Below are positions 36,135 to 45,227 of a stretch of 45,229 nucleotides of DNA, in pieces (the stretch's first letter is position 1; every line of letters begins with the position of its first letter). A program made the position numbers and the translations under genes. The stretch comes from Nitrospirota bacterium. GTDB taxonomy: Bacteria; Nitrospirota; Nitrospiria; Nitrospirales; UBA8639. Where the stretch lies: the NCBI GenBank assembly GCA_029864405.1, contig JAOTTP010000017.1, forward strand, positions 1 to 45,229. Reading direction: 5' to 3'. The notes under the pieces are model-generated. The model did no database searches, had not been told where the DNA came from, and saw only the letters and a program-made list of their open reading frames with translations.

Positions 36135-36227
36135 ATGGGGGGCTTGGAAACACTTGGAATATTGGCTCTTGTGATTGGAATCATTGGCGTCATTGTTCTT
36201 CTCAAAAGCCGGAAAAATTCCCAATAG
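36135..36227 (+). CDS. Small single-helix membrane protein, 30 residues
   Basis: ATG 36135 to TAG 36227, preceded by a consensus AGGAGG 8 nt upstream, the strongest ribosome site in this part of the window. The product is one membrane helix (LGILALVIGIIGVIVLLKS) with a short Gly/Glu N-terminus and a basic tail (KSRKNSQ), so N-out/C-in insertion is expected. An in-frame ATG at 36111 would add eight polar residues. It is convergent with the NtrC-type gene, and a sigma-54-like element lies upstream. I know of no family. Such proteins often regulate larger membrane complexes, but the partner is unknown. Confidence 0.6.
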   Translation: MGGLETLGILALVIGIIGVIVLLKSRKNSQ

Positions 36228-36364
36228 GGACAGGCCCGTTCACTCTGTGAACAACGTGGAATCCAATTCTCTTGAAGGACCACTTCAGGGTGTCAACACG
36301 TTCTGAGGAAACGAAGACTCGAACATCCTCATGAAGAGGCTACCTCAGGCCACAACAGATACGA

Positions 36365-37753
36365 TCAGGACTCAGGGATTTTCTTGAGGCGACGATCCAA
36401 AGCAAATCGAGTAATGCCAAGGTGCTTGGCGGCGAGACTTTTATTATGATCGGATAACCGCATCACTTCTTCAATCAAGTCGCTTTCAATGTCCGCGAGT
36501 GTGTGTTCTCCGAGAATCATTTCCATACGCACCACCTGTTGATCGCCTCGGGCGACTGCATTCACCGAAGAACGGGCTTCTTCGTGAACCTCACGAGGCA
36601 GATCCCCTTGCGTCAGGCTTTTTCCACGACAAAAAATGGCCGCACGCTCCATGATATTTTCCAGTTCACGGATATTTCCCGGATACGGATAGCGTTCCAA
36701 CAGCCGTTCAGCTTCCGGCTCAATAGCCGTGACCTCTTTCCCAAGGTCCTTGCTTTGTCGAATCAACGTCGCAAGACCCAGCGGGATAATATCCTCTGTT
36801 CGATTCCGTAATGGCGGGAGATCAAATGACACGACATTCAACCGGAAAAACAAGTCCTCCCGAAATCTGCCTTGCGCCACATCCTTGCGAAGATCCCGAT
36901 GGGTGGCCGCAATCAAACGAAAATCTACATCAATATCCACTTGCCCACCCAATCGCTTAAACGAACGCTCCTGTAACACGCGAAGCAATTTGGCTTGCAT
37001 AGAAGGGTTGAGGTCTCCGATCTCATCTAAAAAAAGGGTTCCGCCTTCCGCCTGCTCGCAGAGGCCGGGTTTGCGCTGGTTCGCCCCTGTGAAGGCCCCA
37101 CGTTCATAGCCAAACAACTCACTTTCAAATAATTCCTGAGGAATGGCCGTGCAATTCACTCCCACAAACGGGCCTTTGTTCCGAGGCCCATTATGGTGAA
37201 GCACTCTCGCGACAAACTCTTTACCCGTTCCCGTTTCTCCAAGCAGCAGCACCGTCGTTTTCAGGTTTTTCGCCATTTCCTGAATTTGCCCAACCAATTC
37301 TTTCATACTGGGACTATTGGCAATCAAACTGTGGAAGGCATATCGCCCGGGCCTATCCTCCGTTTCAAAGTCGATACGGCGGCGAAGCGTCAGATAGTCC
37401 AATGCTCGATCGATCACAGGTTCCACGCTTGAAAAATCCACGCTTTTAATAAGAAAATCATACGCACCGAGTTTAATGGCTTCCACCGCATCTTCCACCG
37501 TGCCATAGGCCGTGAGGAGAATGATCAGGGCCTGTTGGGATTTGGAACGAATATGTTTGAGTGTCTCCAGTCCGCTCAAGCCGGCCATCTTTAAGTCCAA
37601 CAAAATGAGGTCAGGCGCATCATGGTCAAGGGCTTCCAATAAAGCCTCTCCCGAATCAAAGCTTCGAACTTGATGGTGTCGTTTCGCAAGACGTCGGCTG
37701 ATGGCTTGGCGAACCACATCATCATCATCTGTCACAAAAATGTTGGCGCGCAT
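36365..37753 (-). CDS. NtrC-family sigma-54-dependent response regulator
   Basis: 462 residues. Receiver domain (about 4-120; TDDDD acidic pocket, acceptor D53 in LILLDLKMAGLSG, TAYG, and Lys in FLIKS); AAA+ domain (about 140-380) with Walker A GETGTGKE (172-179), the sigma-54-contacting GAFTGA loop (219-224), Walker B FLDEIGD (D243/E244) and the arginine-rich GRFREDLFFRLNV; and a C-terminal Fis-type helix-turn-helix (about 425-460; SLAAKHLGITRFALDRRLKK). It activates sigma-54 promoters by ATP hydrolysis when phosphorylated. It lies 18 nt after the kinase gene in the same operon. The likely nearby targets are the -24/-12 element before sulP2-nhaB2 (43585-43600) and possibly the one at 35905 (inference). 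Confidence 0.94.
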   Translation of the reverse strand: MRANIFVTDDDDVVRQAISRRLAKRHHQVRSFDSGEALLEALDHDAPDLILLDLKMAGLSGLETLKHIRSKSQQALIILLTAYGTVEDAVEAIKLGAYDFLIKSVDFSSVEPVIDRALDYLTLRRRIDFETEDRPGRYAFHSLIANSPSMKELVGQIQEMAKNLKTTVLLLGETGTGKEFVARVLHHNGPRNKGPFVGVNCTAIPQELFESELFGYERGAFTGANQRKPGLCEQAEGGTLFLDEIGDLNPSMQAKLLRVLQERSFKRLGGQVDIDVDFRLIAATHRDLRKDVAQGRFREDLFFRLNVVSFDLPPLRNRTEDIIPLGLATLIRQSKDLGKEVTAIEPEAERLLERYPYPGNIRELENIMERAAIFCRGKSLTQGDLPREVHEEARSSVNAVARGDQQVVRMEMILGEHTLADIESDLIEEVMRLSDHNKSLAAKHLGITRFALDRRLKKIPES

Positions 37754-37771
37754 GCGTTACACCGTTGAGAG

Positions 37772-39682
37772 TTAGGGTTGGCAGACGCAAGGAAGCCACC
37801 ATGTCATGGTGGTCCCGATTCCTGACTGACTTTCCACATGAATCTCTCCTCCATGAGCTTCGATGATATTTCGACAAATCGCCAATCCCAGTCCGGTTCC
37901 GCGATGCTTGCCGGTGGTGAAAAACGGCTCAAAAATCCGAGGGAGAGCACTTGGACTGATTCCCTTTCCATTATCTTTGACTGTAAACCGAAGACCCGGT
38001 ATTCGTTCATCAGTTTCCTCTTCAACGGAAAGACCAAGACATCCGCCCTCCGACATCGCTTCAACGGCATTTTGAATCATATTCAACATCACTTGCTTCA
38101 GTTGATCTCGATCAGCTTGGATGGAACCCAGATTCGCTGCCGGGAGGAATTCGACCTGAATGGCCTTTTGCTTGATGGGTTCACTAAGCACCTGTAACGA
38201 CTCTCGAACCAGATCTTCCAATTGAAAGGTGACGGGAATCAATTCTCTTGGCCGCGCATAGTCAACGATTTGATTCACGATGCGATCCAATCGCCGGGTT
38301 TCCTTGAGAATGGTCACCAGATCCTCATGCCGGGAGTCACCCTCGGGGAAATCTTCCATCAGCAACGTCGTGGTCGACCCAATACCCACCAGCGGATTTC
38401 GAATCTCATGGGCAATACCCGCAGCCATTTGGCCTAACGTGGCCAATCGGTCGGATCGGTTTAATTGTGCACGCATATGCTCTAAAGCCGTGATATCCAC
38501 ATTGAACCCTTGATACACCATCATCTGACCGCCTTCGTCTTGAATCGGAACGGCCCGACATAAGACCTTTCGAACAGCTCCGTCCGGATGCAGAAAGCGA
38601 AAAACGCGCTCAAAGGGTTCCCCCTGATTACACGCCTCCTGAAAAGCCTCTCGCCCCTTCTCTCGATCATCTGGGTGAATCGCCTCCCACATGTGTTCGG
38701 GATTTAAGGCCTCATCCGGATTTCGTCCAGCCAAAATCCAATTCTGCCGGTTGCTAAAAATCAGATGGACATTTTCTGCCGTAAAAATTCCAATGGGCGC
38801 ATGATCCACAATTCCTCGATATTTGGCCTCAGAAGAGGAAACCTCCTGATTCAGCATCCGAAGCTCCTGTTCGGATTGTTCGATACGGCTGATATGACTG
38901 CGAATCTGAGTGCCCATCGTCTGCATGACCCTCGTCAATTCACCAATTTCATCATGTCGGTGGAACACCGGAATATTCGGTATGGTTCCCCCGGAAACAT
39001 TTTCCACAGCTTTGGCCAAGGTCGTTAATGGACCCGTAATAGACTGGGCAATCAGATGAAGAGGAACCAACAACAAAATCAATGCCAACGACCCTCCCCA
39101 CACGACCACCCCCATCAGGGCCGCCCGATCTTCGGCGCTACTCGCAAGGGCCTGTTGCAGCTGCATGACTTCTCGCCGATCAAACCGAGCCATCTCTTCA
39201 CGAATGGCGAGCATGAGAATACGACCTTTCTCGCTCTCAATATAATCCATGGCCTCTTCCGAATGCCCCGCTTTGATCCGTTCAATCAGCCGATCTTTGT
39301 CGCTCATTAATTGTCTGACCATTTTTTGAACAGATTCTATTAACTGTCGCTGAACCTCAACAGGCTCGACCATCTGTCTCAAGGAACTCCCGAGCAACAT
39401 CACCCGTTGCTTGGCCGCCAGATAGGGCTGCAAAAATGGGGGTTGCTGTGTCAACACATAGCCGCGAAACCCGGTTTCGAGATCCACAACCAATCGCATA
39501 TATTCTGCGGACGCGGTTTGCACATGATACACATCATTGAGACGATCTTCGTCCAACGAAAAAGTCTGCACGCTCTTAAAGGTCACCAGGCTCAAAATTA
39601 AGACGGCCAGAACCGGGACCCCCGAGACTAAAAGAAGTTTTCTGGCGATTGGAAGATTTAAAAATAATCTACTGAGAGACAT
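37772..39682 (-). CDS. NtrB-like membrane sensor histidine kinase (CHASE3-like-HAMP-PAS-HK)
   Basis: 636 residues. TM1 (about 15-36); a periplasmic four-helix domain (about 40-185) with the CHASE3-type VVDLETGFRGYVLTQQPPFL; TM2 (about 187-210); HAMP (about 210-265); PAS (about 285-400; IVDHAPIGIFTAENVHLIFS, ending QGFNVDITALE); HisKA with phospho-His H425 in AAGIAHEIRNPLVG; and the HATPase domain ([28 protein letters not shown]). It lacks receiver domains and is the direct partner of the sigma-54 regulator 18 nt downstream. The signal is unknown; CHASE3-type domains sense envelope or extracellular conditions. Its own gene follows nhaB2 on the same strand after 342 nt. Confidence 0.93.
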   Translation of the reverse strand: MSLSRLFLNLPIARKLLLVSGVPVLAVLILSLVTFKSVQTFSLDEDRLNDVYHVQTASAEYMRLVVDLETGFRGYVLTQQPPFLQPYLAAKQRVMLLGSSLRQMVEPVEVQRQLIESVQKMVRQLMSDKDRLIERIKAGHSEEAMDYIESEKGRILMLAIREEMARFDRREVMQLQQALASSAEDRAALMGVVVWGGSLALILLLVPLHLIAQSITGPLTTLAKAVENVSGGTIPNIPVFHRHDEIGELTRVMQTMGTQIRSHISRIEQSEQELRMLNQEVSSSEAKYRGIVDHAPIGIFTAENVHLIFSNRQNWILAGRNPDEALNPEHMWEAIHPDDREKGREAFQEACNQGEPFERVFRFLHPDGAVRKVLCRAVPIQDEGGQMMVYQGFNVDITALEHMRAQLNRSDRLATLGQMAAGIAHEIRNPLVGIGSTTTLLMEDFPEGDSRHEDLVTILKETRRLDRIVNQIVDYARPRELIPVTFQLEDLVRESLQVLSEPIKQKAIQVEFLPAANLGSIQADRDQLKQVMLNMIQNAVEAMSEGGCLGLSVEEETDERIPGLRFTVKDNGKGISPSALPRIFEPFFTTGKHRGTGLGLAICRNIIEAHGGEIHVESQSGIGTTMTWWLPCVCQP

Positions 39683-40024
39683 TGGTGATTCTCCGAGACC
39701 CTCTTTCCGAAAACCTCTTATGGTCCATTCAAATCATACCGTGGCAGGCCTGTGACAATACATCAGGACCCTCGGCCCACTATACCCCAAAAGCCCGACA
39801 AATCTCATTATGGGACGTGCCAACCCCAGGAGCATTCCTCTGCTCCGAATCCATTTCCTGAACAGGTTGATCAGCTTGCCCGTGCCAAAATTCTGAAGAA
39901 ATATTCCATGGTCAGACAAGACAATCTTTGATCACATGCGGGAATATCAATGCTTGGCAATGGCAAGTCTGGTGAAATATCGGTGAGTCAGAAAGCCTAG
40001 GAGAGAGTTGGACAGAGCCAATGC
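39683..40024. other. Intergenic region between nhaB2 and the kinase gene
   Basis: 342 nt that should hold the promoter of the kinase-regulator operon on the - strand. A near sigma-54 match (GC-N9-CC at about 39875-39890) has the wrong spacing by one base and is rejected. I see no gene, no convincing terminator after nhaB2, and no clear -35/-10 pair. Confidence 0.45.
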
Positions 40025-41650
40025 TTAATGAGGCAAAGTAAAACCAGGCATGGACACTGGAATCCCCTGAGCTGGATGGTGTTCTGCCACGGCCGGCACA
40101 TGATGTGTCAAGATCCCTTGTGCATAGTAAGTTTGTGTCACCGGTTGCAACAACACATACACAGACAAGAGCCCCGCGAGTGTCATGGTGACCGTATACG
40201 GAAGAGCCATCCACACCATCCGGCCATACGAAAGACGAATCACGGGGGCAAGAGCCGACGTCAACAGAAAGAGAAAAGCCGCCTGCCCATTGGGAGTCGC
40301 GACACTGGGAATATTGGTCCCCGTGTTAATGGCGACTGCCAGGAGATCAAATTGATCACGGGTAATCACTCCCTGATGAAAGGCCCGCAGGACCTGTTCA
40401 ATATAGATCGTGGCGACAAAGACATTGTCGCTGATGGATGACAAGATGCCGTTGGCAATAAAAAACATGCCGATTTGATGATCCCCATCCATGGCCAAAG
40501 CATAATGGATAATGCCTCCGAAGAGTTGTTGCTCCTGGATCACTGCTACTACTGAAAAAAACACCACCAAGAGCGCCGTAAACGGAAGAGCCTCTTTGAA
40601 GGCCTCTCCAAGTTGATGCTCTTCGATAATGCCATTGAAGGCGGTAATAAACACGATCACCGTGAGTCCGATAATTCCGACCTCCGCCAAATGAAAGGCC
40701 AGGGCAAGAATTAACCAGATCATAGCCAGACCCTGAACGATCAAACGGGCCTTAAACCGATGATCCATCTTACGGGAGGTCTCTTGGTCAAACCCCCAAA
40801 GAATGTCCCTGACGGCTTGGGGAAGACCGAATCCATAACCAAACCATCGGAATCGTTCGACCAGGCCACAGGTCAGGAACCCCACAATCAACACCGGGAT
40901 GGTCACAGGAGACATGCGGATAAAGAATTCAATAAAATTCCAACCCGCCTTCTCTCCGATCAACAGATTTTGCGGTTCTCCGACTAAGGTGCAGACTCCT
41001 CCCAGCGCCGTGCCGACTGCGGCATGCATGAGGAGGTTCCTTAAAAACCCCCGAAACTCCTCTAAATTAGTGCGATGGATGGTGCCAACGTCATGATCAA
41101 GAGAATGGTCATGATCATCTTGAACCCCTTTTCCGGAAGCCACTCGGTGATACACTTTGAAAAATCCCACCCCTACCGCAATGATGACCGCAGTGACGGT
41201 GAGAGCATCCAGAAAGGCCGACAAAAATGCCCCCATTCCTGAAAATAACAGGGCCAGCTTCGTTTTCGATCTGACCTCGAGCAAAATTTTCGAAAAAACA
41301 AACAACAACAAATCTTTCATGAAGTAGATCCCGGCCACCATGAAAATCAGCAGGAGGATCACCTGGAAATTATTGAGCGCCTCATGATAGACGGTTTCGG
41401 GTTTCGCCAACCCAATGAGTACGGCTTCAAGCGCCAGCAGCCCACCAGGTTGCAGGGGATAACTTTTTAACGCCATCGCCAAGGTAAAAATAAATTCAAT
41501 AATGAGGGCCCAACCCGTGAGAAATGGACCAATGGTCATGAACAAAATGGGATTGAGGATCAAAAATCCCAGAATAGTCAGCTTGTACCACCTTGGGGCA
41601 TGATCAAGAAAATTTTGGCCAAATGCCTGAAGAAACGGCATCGTCATCAT
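40025..41650 (-). CDS. nhaB: Na+/H+ antiporter NhaB, copy 2
   Basis: 541 residues, closely matching the first copy at 14592: [79 protein letters not shown] and [19 protein letters not shown]. Over the last 200 residues most differences are conservative. The cytoplasmic loop after YHRVASGK (about residue 180) and the C-terminal tail differ between copies and may carry regulation. The longest frame begins with TTG at 41662; ATG 41650, 41647 or 41641 are more likely starts. It lies about 53 nt after sulP2, so both are probably one transcript from the sigma-54-like promoter at 43585. Confidence 0.93.
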   Translation of the reverse strand: MMTMPFLQAFGQNFLDHAPRWYKLTILGFLILNPILFMTIGPFLTGWALIIEFIFTLAMALKSYPLQPGGLLALEAVLIGLAKPETVYHEALNNFQVILLLIFMVAGIYFMKDLLLFVFSKILLEVRSKTKLALLFSGMGAFLSAFLDALTVTAVIIAVGVGFFKVYHRVASGKGVQDDHDHSLDHDVGTIHRTNLEEFRGFLRNLLMHAAVGTALGGVCTLVGEPQNLLIGEKAGWNFIEFFIRMSPVTIPVLIVGFLTCGLVERFRWFGYGFGLPQAVRDILWGFDQETSRKMDHRFKARLIVQGLAMIWLILALAFHLAEVGIIGLTVIVFITAFNGIIEEHQLGEAFKEALPFTALLVVFFSVVAVIQEQQLFGGIIHYALAMDGDHQIGMFFIANGILSSISDNVFVATIYIEQVLRAFHQGVITRDQFDLLAVAINTGTNIPSVATPNGQAAFLFLLTSALAPVIRLSYGRMVWMALPYTVTMTLAGLLSVYVLLQPVTQTYYAQGILTHHVPAVAEHHPAQGIPVSMPGFTLPH

Positions 41651-41703
41651 TGAAAATCCCAACTAAGAATGGTTCGTGATCGAGCAGTCAGCATAAATGT
41701 TCT

Positions 41704-43503
41704 CTACTGTGCCGCCAGGACTGGTTCACTCTGAGCTTGAGGTTTTGCCTCTACTGCCTTCTTTTCCACAATCTGCATAGCCTTATCCAGGACCTCATTA
41801 AAGTGTGCGCAGATATGATCCTCCTGAAGTCTGGACAGTTCATTTAAATCGGCAAGAACCTGCCGGGTCCTGGGGGACATGCCGGCGGTCAACACCGCGA
41901 CTCCGCGACGATTGGCGGCTTCAATTAAATCGCCCAACGCGTAGGCGCCAGACAAATCCAACTCATCCAGCCATTTGCACCGAATGATGAGCACATCTTT
42001 GCCGTCAAGATGTTCCACCGTCTCATTCAGCCAATCGATCGCACCGAAAAATAATGGACCGTGAGGACGAACGATGATAATCCGATCTCGAACGATATGT
42101 TCAAAGCGACCGCTAATCTCTCCCATATTTGCCCCATTTTGGCTGATCTTCCTGGCATAGTCTCTGGCGAAGGAAAAAATGAGATCTTCTTCTTCCTGTT
42201 TCACATCTTCATCCCGTTGATTGAGATCTGCCTTATAGCGATCGGACTGGTCTTTCACGAAGCGGAAAAACGCCACTGCGAGTCCCATCGCCATGGCGGA
42301 CAGCAAATTCCAAAATACGGTCATGAAGACCACGAGACCAAACACCATCAAATCAGAGGTCGGCAATCTTCGAACCACCGGCAGGACTCGCATATCAAGA
42401 ATGTCATACCCGGCCTTGAGGAGAATTCCCGCCAAGGCGGAAAGAGGGATCGAGGCGGCCAGAGAACCCAGACCGAGAATGAACGAAAGGAGGACAAGCC
42501 CCATGGTAATGGACGACAAACGGGTTCGAGCCCCACTCTGAATATTGACGACACACGGCATCGTATTGGTGGCTCCGCCCAACCCCCCGACCAATCCTGA
42601 AAAGAGATTGGCCGATCCCTGGGCGACCAATTCCCGGTCACTGTTGTGATGTGTGCCGGTCATATTATCCACAATAAGGCAGGTCAGCAGACTATCAAAT
42701 ATACAGAGACCGGCGAGGGCTGCAGCCGGCACAAACGCTTCTTGAAGAAGGTCAAGATTGGGCAGATACAACTCAGGAAAGCCTGTGGGCACATCTCCGA
42801 TTTTAGGAATATCTAATCCCAGCGCTGTGGCCGCTGCCGTCCCAACAAACAAGCCAATCAATGGTCCCGGCAACCAGGTGACCGGAGAAATTTTTGGCCA
42901 TATCATCACAATCACTAACGTGAGCAACCCAATTCCCACGGCAGAAGGTGACGCATGCATAAACGTGGAAGGCAATTCCGTAATGGCGGACGTAATACTC
43001 TTGGCGCCAGGAAGTCCCAGAAATGGGTTGAGCTGAAGCAACATATACAAGAAGCCTAGCCCGGTCATGAATCCCGAAATGACTGAATAGGGAGTGAACT
43101 TGATAAACTGTCCGAGCTTCAAGAAGCCTAGAACGATCAAAATAACCCCGGCTAAGGCGATGGTCGTAAAAATAAAGACGAGATGAGGAGAACCATCAGG
43201 CAATTGATGGGTCTGCGCGATGTTAAGAATTTGGATGGTCATTGGACCCGTTGGTCCGCCCACCGACCAGAGTGACCCACTTAAGGGTCCTGCAATAAGG
43301 CCCGCTGCCACAGCCGACCACATCCCCGCAATGGCCCCGAGCCCGGAAGCCACCCCAAAGGCCAGGGCCATGGGAAGCACCACCATCGCCACTGTCACCC
43401 CGGCCAACACATCCCCTCTGACATGGCTTCCTAAGCCCTGTAAATTTTCTTTAAAATTAAAATCTTTGAGATATCCACGAATACCCGCAGGCACATACCC
43501 CAT
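41704..43503 (-). CDS. SulP-family anion transporter with STAS domain (candidate bicarbonate transporter), copy 2
   Basis: 599 residues. ATG 43503 has GGAGG 8 nt upstream and is chosen over 43530. The transport domain (about 20-420) shows GDVLAGVTVAMVVLPMALAF and VGGPTGPMTIQILN; a charged linker of about 60 residues rich in Asp, Glu and Gln (KADLNQRDEDVKQEEEDLIF) follows, then the STAS domain (about 475-570; IIVRPHGPLFFGAIDWLN, LDLSGAYALGDLIEA). Compared with copy 1 it is longer, has the charged linker, and is clearly more diverged than the two NhaB copies are from each other, which suggests a different affinity or control. Na+-coupled bicarbonate uptake is the favoured role from pairing with nhaB; sulfate or other anions remain possible. 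Confidence 0.9.
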   Translation of the reverse strand: MGYVPAGIRGYLKDFNFKENLQGLGSHVRGDVLAGVTVAMVVLPMALAFGVASGLGAIAGMWSAVAAGLIAGPLSGSLWSVGGPTGPMTIQILNIAQTHQLPDGSPHLVFIFTTIALAGVILIVLGFLKLGQFIKFTPYSVISGFMTGLGFLYMLLQLNPFLGLPGAKSITSAITELPSTFMHASPSAVGIGLLTLVIVMIWPKISPVTWLPGPLIGLFVGTAAATALGLDIPKIGDVPTGFPELYLPNLDLLQEAFVPAAALAGLCIFDSLLTCLIVDNMTGTHHNSDRELVAQGSANLFSGLVGGLGGATNTMPCVVNIQSGARTRLSSITMGLVLLSFILGLGSLAASIPLSALAGILLKAGYDILDMRVLPVVRRLPTSDLMVFGLVVFMTVFWNLLSAMAMGLAVAFFRFVKDQSDRYKADLNQRDEDVKQEEEDLIFSFARDYARKISQNGANMGEISGRFEHIVRDRIIIVRPHGPLFFGAIDWLNETVEHLDGKDVLIIRCKWLDELDLSGAYALGDLIEAANRRGVAVLTAGMSPRTRQVLADLNELSRLQEDHICAHFNEVLDKAMQIVEKKAVEAKPQAQSEPVLAAQ

Positions 43504-43584
43504 TCTTATTTCCTCCGCCTTGTTCGTCATCGTCTATTACAGAAACCAAAGAACAAACGTTTCAATTTTCCAACGAACTTCATC

Positions 43585-43600
43585 CGCAACATGCATGCCA
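43585..43600 (-). promoter_or_regulatory. Sigma-54 (-24/-12) promoter of sulP2-nhaB2
   Basis: On the - strand TGGCATGCATGTTGCG matches the consensus TGGCACG-N4-TTGCW at 10 of 12 positions, with GG (43599-43598) and GC (43587-43586) exactly 10 nt apart. Transcription would start near 43574, giving a leader of about 70 nt to ATG 43503. An NtrC-type activator is encoded four genes downstream in the same direction. Confidence 0.65.
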
Positions 43601-43711
43601 ACAATCAACCGGATAGGTTTCCAAGAAAATCCTCTGACTTTCCTTTACATTTCAGACTATTCTGCCAAGAGATCCCGTGGCGGTCTCAGCCAGAGTCTTC
43701 TCGCTCAGCCC

Positions 43712-43746
43712 CCCTGTGCGAATTCGTACGGTGTGCCCTGTGCGAA
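43712..43746. repeat. Paired 11-nt direct repeats, candidate activator sites
   Basis: CCCTGTGCGAA occurs at 43712-43722 and again at 43736-43746, 24 nt apart. The first copy runs into the palindrome CGAATTCG. The pair lies about 110-150 nt upstream of the sigma-54-like promoter, where enhancer sites for NtrC-type activators are usually found. Confidence 0.5.
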
Positions 43747-43841
43747 ATTAACCCTCGTTCCGGCATGAACAAGAGAAGACGACTCTTTGCCTTTTGGGAA
43801 AATCAGGAATTGGGAAGGGTAATGCTATCCGGGCGGATGAA

Positions 43842-45227
43842 CTAGAATGTCAGCGTCGCCATGGTATACACATAATTGACATCGGCCGTTCCAGGGCTTT
43901 GTGGCACTCGATCAAAATAGGAGCCTTTGAAAAAGCGTGTATATCCTACCTCAAATGCCGTATGCCGGAAATAACCGGCCTGAGGCGCCCACGTTATGGA
44001 GGTATCCAACATATTTCCAAGGAAAGTGCCCGCTCAACCCGTCGGGTCCTGCAGACCGCTGCCCACAAAAGGACCGCGGGCATCGGCCAGCCAGAACGTC
44101 CGATGAGATACCATCAACTTAACAGAGGATGTCGGTTGAAGGGTCGAACGAAATCCAACAGGTGAAATAATATTGGATGGAAAGATAATTCCCAAAATTC
44201 CAGTTGGTCCGTATTCTGCACGGCGTTTCGCGAACAAGAAATCAAAATTCTTTTTCGGATTCTTGTCTCCGGACGAATAGTCAAATAGATAGACAAACCG
44301 TAAGGGCCATTCGGTCCCAAAACTATAGCCCACCTCACCGTGATCGCGATGTGCAACGTGATTCGTATGATCGACCTCCCCAACTTGATAGATCGATTCT
44401 ACCTCATAATCAAATTGTTCTTTCGCAGGCTGGGCAAATACCCGAAATCCCATAGTGGAAAGATTACGTTTTTGAAGATTACTCCCCTCATTCAACTGAA
44501 AGAGATATAACTCCCCATTAGCCCACGGGACATGGCTACTCGAAATCGCTGCACCGGAAAAGTAGCTAATGGGGCTATTCCAATCCGGGCTGACCGTATG
44601 TCGTTGAACAGGCTGTGTGACGAAAGCCCGAAGGCCCCAATCGGAGCTTTTGTCCGCTCCGACGGTCAAATGCGCACCATCGAATGATGGAGTAAAGCTT
44701 CCATACCGATGTCCCGCCACAAGACGCCCTTGGCCAAAATCCAGGATCAAACGCCCAACTTCAAATTTTCCGGAACTTCCTGTTCCCAAAAAATTCTGAG
44801 ACACCAGATCAAGGTGAAGTTGAAAAACATCCAGATGATCGACAAAATTGGGATTGTGATCCTGCCCCCGATCAGCCACGGGAGCACGAAAATCCGCTAA
44901 TTCCAGTGTGAATCGGATAGGGTCCCAGATATCCTTGATTCCAAACAAAATCCTAGTCCGTTGAGCGACCATCTGATCACTTCCTGCTGTCCCTTTCGTA
45001 AAACTGTGACTAAAGGTTTCATAGCGGGTTCGATGTTCAACCCCCAAATCCATCCATTTCGGCGTCATAGCAGAAAGTGAATTGGGCTGTTGTAAAATGA
45101 TTTTCAAACGATCAAAATCACTCGGGAATTCTTTGGAGGCATCGCCAGCACCAAATGTACTTGTTGCCCATGAACAGCCTCCAAGAATCATGAGGATCGT
45201 TATACGCATAATTCGAAAGGTTTTCAT
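43842..45227 (-). pseudogene. Alginate-export-family outer-membrane porin interrupted by in-frame TGA
   Basis: The frame opens at ATG 45227 with a signal peptide (ITILMILGGCSWATSTFGAG) and continues as a barrel of the alginate-export type: LGVEHRTRYETFSHSF, FTLELADFRAPVADRGQ, FEVGRLILDFGQGRLVAG and FDGAHLTVGADKSSDWGLRA. A TGA at 44034-44036 ends it after 397 residues, but the same frame goes on for 64 more codons to a TAG at 43842. These encode the expected last strands (TWAPQAGYFRHTAFEVGYTR, FFKGSYFDRVP, and the closing YVYTMATLTF with terminal Phe). Without that C-terminus the barrel would not assemble normally. A C-to-T change in a CGA codon would explain it; a sequencing error or readthrough are the alternatives. 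Confidence 0.8.

Noticed and set aside
39875-39890. Sigma-54-like element upstream of the kinase gene
   Set aside because: The GC and CC elements are 9 rather than 10 nt apart, which sigma-54 does not tolerate well.
42061-42600. 179-codon frame opposite sulP2
   Set aside because: It lies wholly within the SulP coding region on the other strand and has low-complexity, His/Arg/Lys-rich composition.
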